This document shows, one piece after another, positions 1 to 8,583 of a stretch of 50,789 nucleotides of DNA (position 1 is the first letter of the stretch; every line of letters starts with the position of its first letter). A program made the position numbers and the translations under genes. The notes under the pieces were generated by a model, which saw only the letters and a program-made list of their open reading frames with translations, was not told where the DNA came from and did not search any database. The stretch comes from an uncultured bacterium (GTDB taxonomy: Bacteria; Margulisbacteria; WOR-1; XYC2-FULL-46-14; WPAF01), in the NCBI GenBank assembly GCA_903930225.1, contig CAIYXV010000112.1, positions 1 to 50,789 on the forward strand, written 5' to 3'.

Positions 1-1
1 C

Positions 2-706
2 CATTTTATGGCTTCAGACGACAAAATATTACCGGGATTGTATGAGAGATCAATGGGAATGCTGTCAAAATATCCGGAAGCCGGGCTTTGCTGTTCGGAT
101 CTGATATTGTTTAACGGCAAAACTACAAAAGAAAATCGGATGTTCCTAAGCGAACAGGCCGGCTACTTTCCTCCGCGTGAAACGTTGAACTTGTTCTTAA
201 AAGAGAAATTCTCTCCGGTGCAGTCCAGCACGACAATTGTTAAGCGAAAGGCACTTCTTAACGCGGGCGGATTCCGTCCGGAATTGCGATGGTCGATCGA
301 TGCGTTCGCGTTCGATGTCGTAAGCTTTAGGGAAGGGCTTTGCTACGTTCCTGAGGCACTGACTATGGTGCGGAGCCATTTAGGCCAATACGGCGAAAGA
401 AGATATAAGGAGCGCGGTCTTGAAAGAGAGATAATCGCAAAAATGATCGCGCTGGTCCGATCTCCTCAATACGCGGATGTTTTGCCGATGTTTAAACAAA
501 CCGCTCCCTTTTCGACTTTGCCGTTTGAAGTCTTAAAGGTAGCGATAAGTAAAAGAGAAAATTGGGATTTTATATCACCGAAACTGCTTAAGTTTGTCGC
601 GTATGATCTGCTCACAGGTTTTATGTCAAAAATAATGCCTTCCTCTTTGTATATTAGGGCCAGGGAATATTACAGAAATCTGCTCAAGAAGCGGGGGAGT
701 ATTTAA
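2..706 (+). CDS. Glycosyltransferase family 2, 5' end missing
   Basis: The open frame runs in from the window edge. The first codons read HFMASDDKILPG, which looks like the middle of a GT2 (GT-A fold) domain around the DxD metal-binding motif, so the nucleotide-sugar binding half lies upstream and the ATG at 8 is probably not the start. What remains is about 235 residues: the acceptor-side half of the catalytic domain and a basic C-terminal tail. Its likely role is transfer of a sugar to a growing surface glycan at the cytoplasmic face. The stop codon abuts the ATG of the next glycosyltransferase, so the two are co-transcribed. Donor and acceptor cannot be read from the sequence. Confidence 0.75.
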   Translation, partial: HFMASDDKILPGLYERSMGMLSKYPEAGLCCSDLILFNGKTTKENRMFLSEQAGYFPPRETLNLFLKEKFSPVQSSTTIVKRKALLNAGGFRPELRWSIDAFAFDVVSFREGLCYVPEALTMVRSHLGQYGERRYKERGLEREIIAKMIALVRSPQYADVLPMFKQTAPFSTLPFEVLKVAISKRENWDFISPKLLKFVAYDLLTGFMSKIMPSSLYIRAREYYRNLLKKRGSI

Positions 707-1678
707 ATGCCGGAAATAAGCGTTATAATCCCGACGTTTAACCGGGAAACATTTATCGGGGATGCGATCGATTCCGCGCTTAACCAGACATTTTTGGATC
801 TTGAGATCATTGTAGTCGATGACGGTTCAACGGATAATACCCGTAAAATAGTCGCCGCGTATAAGGATCCGCGGATCAAATACGTTTATATTGATAATTC
901 CGGTCTTGCCGCCGCGAGGAATAAAGGGATCACAGAGTCCCGGGGAAGCTATCTGACCTTTCTTGATTCGGACGATATTTTATATAAAAATGCGTTGGAT
1001 GTGCTGTATGAAAATATAAAAAAACGCAAGGTGATGATGCTCTATTCGAATTGTTGTTTGGCAGGGGAAGAAAAAAACATTCCTTTCGGTCTTAAATTCA
1101 AGAAAAAACATTATGAAGGGAAGATCTTTGAAACATTACTTTTAAAAGGCAATTTTATTTCCTGTCTGGGGATATTGATCGATCGGAGAGTGGTTGATAC
1201 TGTCGGATGCTTTGACCCTAATTTTAGGAGGCTTGAAGATTGGGAGTATTTTCTCCGCATCGCAAAAAAACATGAGATTGGTTATGTTGATGAAACGTTG
1301 TCGGAATACCGCTTTCACGGTGGCAATATGACCGATGACTATGAGAGCCAAAATATGGCTAAGATCAAAGTTATCAGGACGATAGACGAGAAGATCGGGA
1401 TAGAAAATAAAATAAAAAGACGGGCTCTGGGGCGAGTGCTTTTTTCGTTGGGCAGGATATATTTGATCCAAAAGGATAAAAGGGCGAAGAGCGTGATATT
1501 TGAAGGGTTGAAGGAAAGCCCCTTTAGCGGTACCGGATATTGGCTTTTTGTTATATCATTATTTAATAAGGATGCGGCGTATATCTTGATCAACGCGACC
1601 GAATCGGTTTACACTCTGCTTTTTTCCATATTGGGGAGGCATAGGAAAGTTGCGCCTCCGGTCAATGGCGGAAAATAA
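707..1678 (+). CDS. Glycosyltransferase family 2
   Basis: A 323-residue GT2 enzyme. The N terminus has the typical beta-strand ISVIIPTFNR, the VVDDGSTDNT nucleotide-binding motif (about residues 36-46) and the LDSDD form of the DxD motif (about 86-90). A later LEDWEYFLRI segment (about 177-186) matches the ED-type catalytic-base region of the family. No membrane anchor is seen apart from a moderately hydrophobic C-terminal stretch (about 275-312). The ATG directly follows the TAA of the upstream GT2 gene, so translation is probably coupled. It most likely adds one sugar to the repeat unit built by this locus; the specificity is unknown. Confidence 0.85.
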   Translation: MPEISVIIPTFNRETFIGDAIDSALNQTFLDLEIIVVDDGSTDNTRKIVAAYKDPRIKYVYIDNSGLAAARNKGITESRGSYLTFLDSDDILYKNALDVLYENIKKRKVMMLYSNCCLAGEEKNIPFGLKFKKKHYEGKIFETLLLKGNFISCLGILIDRRVVDTVGCFDPNFRRLEDWEYFLRIAKKHEIGYVDETLSEYRFHGGNMTDDYESQNMAKIKVIRTIDEKIGIENKIKRRALGRVLFSLGRIYLIQKDKRAKSVIFEGLKESPFSGTGYWLFVISLFNKDAAYILINATESVYTLLFSILGRHRKVAPPVNGGK

Positions 1679-1682
1679 ATAG

Positions 1683-1711
1683 TACGGAAATGCGGGGAGA
1701 CGTAATATAAT
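1683..1711 (+). promoter_or_regulatory. Possible sigma-70-type promoter before the fused GT2 gene
   Basis: A perfect TATAAT at 1706-1711 lies 17 nt after TACGGA (1683-1688, poor match to TTGACA). Transcription from here would give a leader of about 16 nt that contains AGGAT just before the ATG at 1734. The weak -35 box makes this tentative. Confidence 0.3.
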
Positions 1712-1733
1712 GCCAATGAGGGATTAGGATAAA

Positions 1734-2996
1734 ATGAAAGCGATAATCGATCTTTTGATCATCAATGTTTCGGTTGTAATGGCCTTTGTGCTGCGCGAGT
1801 TGTGGGGCAGTTTTCCGGACAAGCCTCCTTCGTTCTTTATGGGCAAATATCTTTTAACTATTCTGGCGCTTAATCTTGTTTATTTGTTCCTGCTCTGGAT
1901 CCTCGGCGCCTACGACCGAAGGCAAAAAAGGGCTCTGCTTGAGGAATTTGTCCTGATCTTTGGGGTTATCTCTACCGGTCTTTTTGTCCTGCTCACGTTC
2001 CTTTTTATGGGGAGAATGTGGTGGATGTCGCGGGGGATCATTTACATGTTTTGGGCGTTCTCTATCGTACTGCTATGCCTTTCGAGAATGGCAACGCGGG
2101 GAAAAACACCGAGGGACACTCTGGTAGTTGACCTTTCGCGAACGTTAAAAGAGCTTGAAAACAGAAAAAAGGCGCTGGAAAAAACCATTCTTGAACCGGT
2201 ATCGATCGTTATTGTCACTTACAACAGCCGGGAAAAGATCGGAGGCTGTTTAGACTCGCTGTTAAAAGCCGATCTTAAAATAAAAAATGAGATTATAGTC
2301 GTGGACAACGCGTCTCTGGATGATACGGCCGCAATGATAGCTGATAAATATCCGCGGATCAGATTGATCAAGAACCAGAATAATCTTGGATATTCCAAAG
2401 CGGTCAATCAGGGCATCCGGGCCGCGGGATCAAACTTGATCCTGATCCTTAATCCGGATATGACAGTGTTCCCTGGAACGATCGAAGTAATGATGGAATA
2501 TATGATCATTAATCCCGAGGTTGGCCTGGCTGGCTGCAAGCTCCTCAACCGGAACGGCAGTTTGCAGTATTCCGCCAGGCGGTTTTTAGATCTGCGCACT
2601 TATTTGTACCGGTTCACCCCGTTGCGCGGCCTGTTGAAGGGTAGCGCGCTTGAAAGATCGTACCTTATGCAGGATTGGGACCATAATGAAGACCGCGACG
2701 TCGATTGGGTGTTGGGAGGTTGCATGCTGGGCACAAGATCGGCGATCAATAAAGTCGGGCTGATGGACGAGAACCTCTTTTTATACTTTGAGGATACCGA
2801 CTGGTGCTTCAGGATGTGGGACAAAGGATATCGGGTCGCCTATATCAAAAGCGCGGTGATGGTGCACGAGCATTTGCGCTTAAGCGCGAACCGGCTTTTA
2901 AGCCGCCCCGCCTATGAACATTTTAAAAGCCTTTTATATTATTTAAGGAAACATGGATTGCAGTTCCCGAAGAATTGTCCCTCGAGCTGGGAATAA
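1734..2996 (+). CDS. Membrane module fused to GT2 (rhamnosyltransferase-like) glycosyltransferase
   Basis: A 420-residue two-part protein. Residues 1-125 hold about four hydrophobic helices and resemble the N-terminal membrane module of polyprenyl-phosphate sugar phosphotransferases. LGAYDRRQKRALLEEF here parallels IGLYDEKRSRMIIDEI in the phosphotransferase at 8571-9962. Residues about 155-400 are a GT2 domain of the rhamnosyltransferase type: VSIVIVTYNS, VVDNASLDDT, the DxD-equivalent LILNPDM, and the acceptor-side LYFEDTDWCFRMW. It probably acts at the inner membrane on a lipid-linked glycan. The fusion is unusual; a GT2 of this type normally has no such module. An AGGAT sequence lies 4 nt before the ATG. 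rfbC and rfbD follow, so rhamnose is a reasonable guess for the donor sugar. Confidence 0.8.
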   Translation: MKAIIDLLIINVSVVMAFVLRELWGSFPDKPPSFFMGKYLLTILALNLVYLFLLWILGAYDRRQKRALLEEFVLIFGVISTGLFVLLTFLFMGRMWWMSRGIIYMFWAFSIVLLCLSRMATRGKTPRDTLVVDLSRTLKELENRKKALEKTILEPVSIVIVTYNSREKIGGCLDSLLKADLKIKNEIIVVDNASLDDTAAMIADKYPRIRLIKNQNNLGYSKAVNQGIRAAGSNLILILNPDMTVFPGTIEVMMEYMIINPEVGLAGCKLLNRNGSLQYSARRFLDLRTYLYRFTPLRGLLKGSALERSYLMQDWDHNEDRDVDWVLGGCMLGTRSAINKVGLMDENLFLYFEDTDWCFRMWDKGYRVAYIKSAVMVHEHLRLSANRLLSRPAYEHFKSLLYYLRKHGLQFPKNCPSSWE

Positions 2997-3000
2997 ATAA

Positions 3001-3009
3001 TGGTAAAAT
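3001..3009 (+). promoter_or_regulatory. Extended -10 promoter for rfbC, leaderless
   Basis: TGG-TAAAAT (TGn extension plus -10 box at 3004-3009) ends 6 nt before the rfbC ATG at 3016. No convincing -35 box lies 16-18 nt upstream, which is usual for extended -10 promoters. Initiation 6-7 nt past the box would fall on the start codon, so the mRNA would have no leader. No Shine-Dalgarno sequence is present. Confidence 0.5.
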
Positions 3010-3015
3010 ACTGAT

Positions 3016-3654
3016 ATGAAAATAATCGAAGTTAAAGAACTCGCGCTTCCGGGCGTAAAAGTTGTCCGTTACGCCCGCTTTGGGGACGCCCGCGGTTTTT
3101 TCTCTGAATCTTATAGAAGTTCGGACCTCAAAAATGATCCCCGACTGGCGTTCCTTAAGAATGTGGAATTCTTGCAGATGAACGAAAGTTATTCCCGGCC
3201 GAATACCGTCCGGGGACTGCATTTTCAGTGGAACCCGTACATGGGAAAGCTGGTAAGGACCTTAAGGGGAAGAATGGTGGATATTTTCCTTGACATCAGA
3301 AAAGGATCGGCGACTTTCGGCCGGGCGGCCATGTACGATATGCCGTCCGATCTTGGCGCCGATTTTTCGGAATGGATCTGGATCCCGCCCGGTTTCGCCC
3401 ACGGGAATTATTTTACCGTTGAAAGCCAGATCGAGTATTTTTGCTCGGGCGAGTACAGCCCCGGCTGTGAAGCGGGGATCTCCCCGTTCTCGAAAGACAT
3501 CAACTGGGATCTTTGTCCTGAAAATTTGATGAAAGAATTCATTAAGATCAAGAACGGCGCTCCGTTGATCACGGATAAAGACAAAAACGGTTATTCGGTC
3601 GCGGAATGGGAAAAAAATCCCAGAGCTGATAATTTTAAGATCCGTGCCCTGTAA
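3016..3654 (+). CDS. rfbC: dTDP-4-dehydrorhamnose 3,5-epimerase (RmlC)
   Basis: This cupin-fold epimerase converts dTDP-4-keto-6-deoxyglucose to the 4-keto-rhamnose form in dTDP-L-rhamnose synthesis. Family landmarks are in order: DARGFFSE (about residues 26-33), the catalytic-His motif RGLHFQ (about 71-76), and WIWIPPGFAHGN with the second conserved His (about 125-136). YFCSGEYSP follows in the active-site strand. At 212 residues it is slightly longer than the usual ~180-190 and is otherwise complete. rfbD lies two genes downstream. rfbA and rfbB are not in the window and are probably upstream or elsewhere. A leaderless promoter appears to drive it separately from the upstream glycosyltransferases. 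Confidence 0.9.
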   Translation: MKIIEVKELALPGVKVVRYARFGDARGFFSESYRSSDLKNDPRLAFLKNVEFLQMNESYSRPNTVRGLHFQWNPYMGKLVRTLRGRMVDIFLDIRKGSATFGRAAMYDMPSDLGADFSEWIWIPPGFAHGNYFTVESQIEYFCSGEYSPGCEAGISPFSKDINWDLCPENLMKEFIKIKNGAPLITDKDKNGYSVAEWEKNPRADNFKIRAL

Positions 3655-3661
3655 ACTCCAA

Positions 3662-4258
3662 ATGAAAATTAAAATACTGCTGTTCGTCTTATTTATTATC
3701 CTGATCGGTTGGCTTAGCTATCCTTGGATCTTGAATTCAATGGCCGGTTTTCTGGTCGTGCAGGGTAAGTTAAGCAAGGCGGACGCGATCCTGGTCCTTG
3801 CCGGAGACAGTAACGGAGAGCGAGTCGCTCAAGCAGTGGCACTCTATAAGAACGGATGGGCTCCCCGGCTGGTGATGAGCGGCGGACCGGCGGTATGGAG
3901 CCTAACCTATGCCCGGAACATGCGGAACCAGGCGAAATATCTTGGGGTTCCGGATAAAGATCTTTATCTTCAGGACAAGTCGGAGTCAACCTACGAAGAT
4001 GCCAAGTTTTCATTGCCTATTTTAAAAAACCTGGGAGCACGCAAGATAATACTGGTCTCTTCTCCGTATCACATGAGGCGCGCCACGCTGGTGACCCGCA
4101 AAATGTATCGCTCAAGCAACATTGAGATCATTCCGTATCCGGTGCAGCAGTCAAGATGGAAGAGCGACGGCTGGTGGAAGCGGCACGAGGACACGCAAAT
4201 GGTGGTCTGGGAATATATGGCCATGATCGAATATTTATTGAAGGGCTGGCTGATATAA
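3662..4258 (+). CDS. YdcF/SanA-like DUF218 membrane protein
   Basis: About 198 residues from the chosen ATG. One N-terminal membrane helix (about residues 5-24) precedes a DUF218 domain with ADAILVLAG, an arginine-containing GERVAQA helix, RLVMSGG, ESTYEDAKF and SPYHMRRA, the usual conserved blocks. Family members (SanA, ElyC, YdcF) are linked to envelope integrity and surface-polysaccharide carrier metabolism; the biochemical activity is unsettled. A GTG at 3644 would add six residues (MPCKLQ) and overlap the end of rfbC. The ATG at 3662 is preferred because it puts the basic-then-hydrophobic anchor at the N terminus. Its place between rfbC and rfbD suggests a role in glycan assembly. Confidence 0.8.
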   Translation: MKIKILLFVLFIILIGWLSYPWILNSMAGFLVVQGKLSKADAILVLAGDSNGERVAQAVALYKNGWAPRLVMSGGPAVWSLTYARNMRNQAKYLGVPDKDLYLQDKSESTYEDAKFSLPILKNLGARKIILVSSPYHMRRATLVTRKMYRSSNIEIIPYPVQQSRWKSDGWWKRHEDTQMVVWEYMAMIEYLLKGWLI

Positions 4259-4266
4259 GGTAAGAT
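4238..4266 (+). promoter_or_regulatory. Leaderless sigma-70-type promoter for rfbD
   Basis: TTGAAG (4238-4243), an exact 17-nt spacer and TAAGAT (4261-4266). The -10 box ends 6 nt before the rfbD ATG at 4273, so the predicted start site coincides with the start codon. No Shine-Dalgarno sequence is evident. The -35 box lies inside the 3' end of the upstream gene. Confidence 0.5.
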
Positions 4267-4272
4267 GATAAT

Positions 4273-5139
4273 ATGAAGACGGCGGTGATCGGCGCGGACG
4301 GACAGCTGGGAAGCGATCTGCGTAAAATAATCCCGGACAATGAACTGATACCCCTTACGATCAAGGATCTTGATATCGCCGATTATGAAAAAACAAGAGC
4401 GGTGCTGTTAGCCGCCGCTCCATCTGTTGTGATCAACACGGCGGCTTACCACCGGGTTGACGACTGCGAAATAAATGATAATGAAGCTTACCGCGTGAAC
4501 GCCCACGGGGCGAAAAACCTATCTCTGATCTGCCGCGAACTGAACATTGATCTGGTGCATATTTCCACCGATTACGTTTTTTCGGGCGACCGAATGTCGC
4601 CTTATTCGGAGACCGATCCTCCTGACCCGAAAACCGCCTACGGGATATCAAAGCTGGCGGGCGAGCAATTCGTAAAATACTTAATCCCCGCGCACTATGT
4701 TGTGCGGACTTGCGGGCTGTATGGGGTGGCCGGATGCCTGGGGAAGGGCGGGGGCAATTTTGTGGAGAACATGATACGTAAAGCCGCCGCGGGTGAAGCG
4801 ATAAAAGTAGTGGATGATGAGATCGTCGGCCCGACCTATACATTTGACCTTGCGCAAAAAATATGGGAGCTGGTCAGAACAAAAAAGTACGGCCTTTATC
4901 ATATTACCAATTCCGGACAGTGCTCGTGGTGGGAATTCGCTTCCGAGATCTTTAAGATACAAGGAATTGATGTGAAAATTAAAAAGACCAGCGCGGCGGA
5001 ATTTAAGGCTATGGCCCACCGGCCCAAGTTTTCGATCCTTGAGAATAAAATGCTTGAGCGCTCCGGGCTGTCGGGGATGAGGCCTTGGAAAGAAGCTTTG
5101 CGCGCTTATCTTGAGGAAAGAGGCCGGTCCATTAGATGA
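4273..5139 (+). CDS. rfbD: dTDP-4-dehydrorhamnose reductase (RmlD)
   Basis: A 288-residue extended short-chain dehydrogenase that performs the last, NAD(P)H-dependent step of dTDP-L-rhamnose synthesis. The glycine-rich cofactor loop GADGQLG is at residues 7-13. VVINTAAYHRVDDCE (about 55-69) and HISTDYVFSG (about 96-105) carry the conserved active-site Thr and Asp region. The catalytic YGISK (Tyr-x3-Lys) is near residue 123. Length and motif order are normal for RmlD. The stop overlaps the ATG of the next glycosyltransferase (ATGA), which indicates coupled translation. Confidence 0.92.
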   Translation: MKTAVIGADGQLGSDLRKIIPDNELIPLTIKDLDIADYEKTRAVLLAAAPSVVINTAAYHRVDDCEINDNEAYRVNAHGAKNLSLICRELNIDLVHISTDYVFSGDRMSPYSETDPPDPKTAYGISKLAGEQFVKYLIPAHYVVRTCGLYGVAGCLGKGGGNFVENMIRKAAAGEAIKVVDDEIVGPTYTFDLAQKIWELVRTKKYGLYHITNSGQCSWWEFASEIFKIQGIDVKIKKTSAAEFKAMAHRPKFSILENKMLERSGLSGMRPWKEALRAYLEERGRSIR

Positions 5140-6221
5140 AGGCCGCTATTGTTCATGATTACCTGATCCAGATGGGCGGGGCGGAACGGGTGGTCGCGGC
5201 AATGCATAAATTATTCCCTCAAGCTCCGGTATTTACCTCTGTTTTTCGTAAAAATAAATTATCGGATGATTTTTCTGGCATGGACATCCGGACATCATTT
5301 CTGCAGAACTGGCCGCTGATGGACCAGGAATTCAGGCTATATTTCCTGCTATATCCTCTGGCTTTTTACCTGATGGACCTTTCAGGCTATGACCTTGTGA
5401 TTTCCTCATCTTCCGCTTACGCGAAAGGGATAAAAAAAAGAAAAGGACAGCTGCATATTTGTTACTGCCATACTCCCATGCGGTTCGCCTGGAGATTTGA
5501 TGATTATATTAGAATGCAGGGGCTTGGAAATCTTTCTGCCGCGGTCCTTTCCCCCTTTATGAGCTTGCTTAGGATGTGGGACCGGTGGTCATCCGATAAT
5601 GTTGATCATTTTATCGCCAATTCCGCTTTCATCGCTGCGCGTATCAAGTCGATTTATAATCGTGATTCTGTTATAATACATCCGCCGGTAGAAACCTCGG
5701 ATTTTGATCCCGCCGGAGCCGACGGGGATTATTTTTTGATCGTTTCCCGCCTGCTTTCTTACAAGCGGATCGATATCGCGGTGAATGCTTTTTGCCGTCT
5801 TCAATATCCTCTTAAGATCGTGGGAGAGGGGCCGGCGCGACGAGCGCTGGAGAAGATCTCCGGCCCGAATATCGAATTTTTAGGTAGACTGCCGGACGAT
5901 CAGGTCAAACGGCTTTTTTCCGGCTGCCGGGCGCTGATCTTTCCGGGAGAAGAAGATTTTGGGATCACGCCGATCGAAGCGGCCGCGTCGGGAAGGCCGA
6001 CCATCGCTTATAGGGGCGGCGGCGCTCTCGAAACAGTGATCGATGGGGAAACCGGCGTGATGTTTAATACGCAGGAATCTTCGGCCCTGGCTGAAGCAGT
6101 GATTCGATTTAATGAAATAAAGTTCGACCGATCGCGATTAGCGGCACACGCACGAAAGTTTGATCGGACCGTATTTGAAGAAAAGTTTAGGAGATTTTTG
6201 GATGAAATTAAAACATTTTGA
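5136..6221 (+). CDS. Glycosyltransferase family 4
   Basis: A 361-residue GT-B fold enzyme. The N-terminal Rossmann domain begins KAAIVHDYLIQMGGAERV, the typical acceptor-side GT4 opening with the GGAERV loop, followed by CYCHTPMRFAW. The C-terminal donor domain has FLIVSRLLSYKRID and the retaining E-x7-E motif in EEDFGITPIEA (about residues 272-282), then GRPTIAYRGGGALE and GETGVMF. It is a retaining enzyme that probably uses an NDP-sugar (GDP-mannose types have this N terminus). The start overlaps the rfbD stop by 4 nt and its 3' end overlaps the next gene by 20 nt. Confidence 0.88.
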   Translation: MKAAIVHDYLIQMGGAERVVAAMHKLFPQAPVFTSVFRKNKLSDDFSGMDIRTSFLQNWPLMDQEFRLYFLLYPLAFYLMDLSGYDLVISSSSAYAKGIKKRKGQLHICYCHTPMRFAWRFDDYIRMQGLGNLSAAVLSPFMSLLRMWDRWSSDNVDHFIANSAFIAARIKSIYNRDSVIIHPPVETSDFDPAGADGDYFLIVSRLLSYKRIDIAVNAFCRLQYPLKIVGEGPARRALEKISGPNIEFLGRLPDDQVKRLFSGCRALIFPGEEDFGITPIEAAASGRPTIAYRGGGALETVIDGETGVMFNTQESSALAEAVIRFNEIKFDRSRLAAHARKFDRTVFEEKFRRFLDEIKTF

Positions 6222-8583
6222 CCGGGCGATAGAGATACTTTTCGTAGCGATGCTTTTTTTCATTCCGATCATTTTTGACCGCAGGATCGGGATCGTTTTT
6301 TCCGGAACCAAATCCGCATTTTTACGCGTTTTTATTATTCTAATCGCGCTCCTGTTTGTTTTAAAGCAGCTCCTGGGCGGAAAGCATATCTTTAAAAGAT
6401 CCCTGCTGGACTGGCCGGTCCTGGCTTATCTTTTCATCATTGTCGCGGCGACCATTAATTCCGTTAATCCGATCATAAGTTTCTGGGGTTTTTACGGCAG
6501 GTATGAAGGCTTAACTACCTGGCTCTGCCTCGGCATTATGTTCTTTATTGTTACTAATTTTTTCTCCGGTACGAAAAAAACAAAATTAATTTCGGCGGCG
6601 GTAATGCCGGTGGCGACGGTAATGGCTATTTACGGGATAATTCAGCGTTATGAGCGCGATCCTTATGCCTGGGGCGGAGTGGTCACAAAAGACCGGGTGA
6701 TCGCGACCATCGGACAGCCGAATTTTCTCGCGGCATATGTGATAATGGCGTTCTTTCTGAGCCTGTTTTTTCTTCTTGAAAACAATAAGCGGGAAGAAAA
6801 CAGTAAGCCCTTGCCGGCTGATAAACAAACCAAAAAAGCGGGAAAGAGCATCATTAGCGCGAACTGGTTTCTTGATCTTCTGCCTTTGCTTTATTTTATC
6901 CTGGTGCCCTTGATCTTTGCCGCTACGATCTTTTCACAGAACGGGATCGATATCGTGGTCTGGTATTTATGCTTCTTTTTAATGACCGCCTGCTCATGCC
7001 TTTTTGCTTTTACTTACGAGAGACTGCCAAAGGTCGTTCTTGATGCTCTTATTGTCTGCAGTCTGGGATTGAGCTATCTGGTGCTTTACTACACGCAGAG
7101 CCGCGGCGCCTATATTGGTTTTGCGGTTGCCGGCGTTCTTTTTATTATGCTAGTACCCAAGAAGCTGCTTTTTGCCAATTGGAAAAAATTGGGCATTATT
7201 GCTCTGATCATTGGATTTGTAACATTGTTTGCCGGAGGAGGATCGCCTTTTGCCCGATACAGCGCGGAGATCAAAATAGATAAGATCGAGCAGCCGGCTT
7301 CGACCAATCCCCAGACGAAAGCCATCACGAAAAAGGAAACAAAGACCAATATTGAATTGTCAGGCGCCGCGGGAAGCCGCATTGAAACCTGGAAGAGCGC
7401 GGCCGGCATAATTGTCGACCATCCGGTATTCGGGATCGGGCCGGAAGTTTTGAAAATGATATTCCCCCGGTACGAGACCAATCTTTTTAGATTTAAAGAA
7501 GCTTTCCACGTAAAGCAGGACCGCTGCCATAATGAGACCTTCGACGTTCCGGTCACAAAGGGTCTGGTCGGATTTTTTGTCTACCTTATTATACTGGGAT
7601 CGATCTTTGGTTTAGGTTTTAAAAAATGCGCGAAGCTTGATGATAGCAGTAAGATAGTCACGGCATCGCTTCTTTCGGCTATGGTCGCTTATCTGTTCCA
7701 AAACCAGTTCAGTTTTGGCGTTATTGCCATTACCTCGCTTTTCTGGGTAGTCTGGGGCATGGTTATGAGCGTTGGTTCTCCCTCGTCCCACGAAGCGGCG
7801 GATGACAACCGCGATCTGTCGTGGGATGCCGTTCCCTGGATCCCGGTCGCGCTGGTAACCGCGATCGTGGTTTTTATGATCTTTGTTTCTTTTCAGCAGT
7901 TCATGGCCGATCTGCATTTCAAGACCGGAAAATCTTACACTGACATGGGGAATCTTGCGCCGTCGCTTATGGAATTCGATCGATCACTGCAGATCTTCCC
8001 ATACGAGGGCGGTACGATCACAAACTACGGCATTTCGCTGCTCAACGAATCCCAGCGCGAGCAGGGTGATGCCAGGAATAAAATGGTAGATCAGGCGATA
8101 TCAGTGTTCGATTTCGGGATGAAGGTCGATCCGTACAACGCCGATAACTTTTACATAACTTCCAGGATCTATTTAATGAAGAACGACCTGAAACGGACGA
8201 TCGAGCTCGCGCAAAAAACGCTGAAGATAGACCCTTATTACGCGGAAGCGCACCTTTCGCTGGCCGATGCGTACACAAGGATGGGCAAGGCGGATGAGGC
8301 CCAGAAAGAATATGACGAAACCTATCGGATCAATCCCAATCTTACCGAGCCAAAAATAAGGACGGGCTGGAAGATGATCGAATCGAACCGGCTTGATCAG
8401 GCTTTCCAGCTTTTCCAGGACATGTTGTCGACCGATCCCAGGAACGTTGACGTCCATGATGCGCTGGGAGCGATTTATTTAAAGCGGGGGGATCGCGCCC
8501 GGGCAAAAGAGGAATTCGAGCAGGCGCTTGCTTTTGACCCCAATAACCAGTATGCGCACAAGATGCTGCAATGGTTAAAATAA
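6202..8583 (+). CDS. O-antigen ligase/polymerase (Wzy_C family) with C-terminal TPR domain
   Basis: Starting at the ATG at 6202, which has AGGAG at 6189-6193 with 8-nt spacing, gives 793 residues. The in-frame ATG at 6160 lies within the upstream gene and has no such site. About 12 membrane helices cover residues 10-560, with a large extracytoplasmic loop at about 360-440. That loop ends in a Wzy_C-type RCHNETFDVPVTKGLVG motif, the counterpart of HNxxLxxxxExGxxG. Residues about 590-793 contain several TPR units (for example AEAHLSLADAYTRMGKADEA and HDALGAIYLKRGDRARAK). The protein probably polymerises or transfers undecaprenyl-linked glycan on the periplasmic side. The TPRs may recruit acceptor proteins or partners, so a protein O-glycosyl ligase is an alternative. 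Confidence 0.82.
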   Translation: MKLKHFDRAIEILFVAMLFFIPIIFDRRIGIVFSGTKSAFLRVFIILIALLFVLKQLLGGKHIFKRSLLDWPVLAYLFIIVAATINSVNPIISFWGFYGRYEGLTTWLCLGIMFFIVTNFFSGTKKTKLISAAVMPVATVMAIYGIIQRYERDPYAWGGVVTKDRVIATIGQPNFLAAYVIMAFFLSLFFLLENNKREENSKPLPADKQTKKAGKSIISANWFLDLLPLLYFILVPLIFAATIFSQNGIDIVVWYLCFFLMTACSCLFAFTYERLPKVVLDALIVCSLGLSYLVLYYTQSRGAYIGFAVAGVLFIMLVPKKLLFANWKKLGIIALIIGFVTLFAGGGSPFARYSAEIKIDKIEQPASTNPQTKAITKKETKTNIELSGAAGSRIETWKSAAGIIVDHPVFGIGPEVLKMIFPRYETNLFRFKEAFHVKQDRCHNETFDVPVTKGLVGFFVYLIILGSIFGLGFKKCAKLDDSSKIVTASLLSAMVAYLFQNQFSFGVIAITSLFWVVWGMVMSVGSPSSHEAADDNRDLSWDAVPWIPVALVTAIVVFMIFVSFQQFMADLHFKTGKSYTDMGNLAPSLMEFDRSLQIFPYEGGTITNYGISLLNESQREQGDARNKMVDQAISVFDFGMKVDPYNADNFYITSRIYLMKNDLKRTIELAQKTLKIDPYYAEAHLSLADAYTRMGKADEAQKEYDETYRINPNLTEPKIRTGWKMIESNRLDQAFQLFQDMLSTDPRNVDVHDALGAIYLKRGDRARAKEEFEQALAFDPNNQYAHKMLQWLK

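Noticed and set aside
5592-5599. TCCGATAA inside the GT4 gene
   Set aside because: No CAAG or TAAA 15 nt upstream; internal to a coding region.
8121-8147. Sigma-28-like GCCGATAA with GAAG 15 nt upstream
   Set aside because: It lies in the middle of the O-antigen ligase gene, no gene starts downstream, and the -35 part is GAAG, not CAAG.
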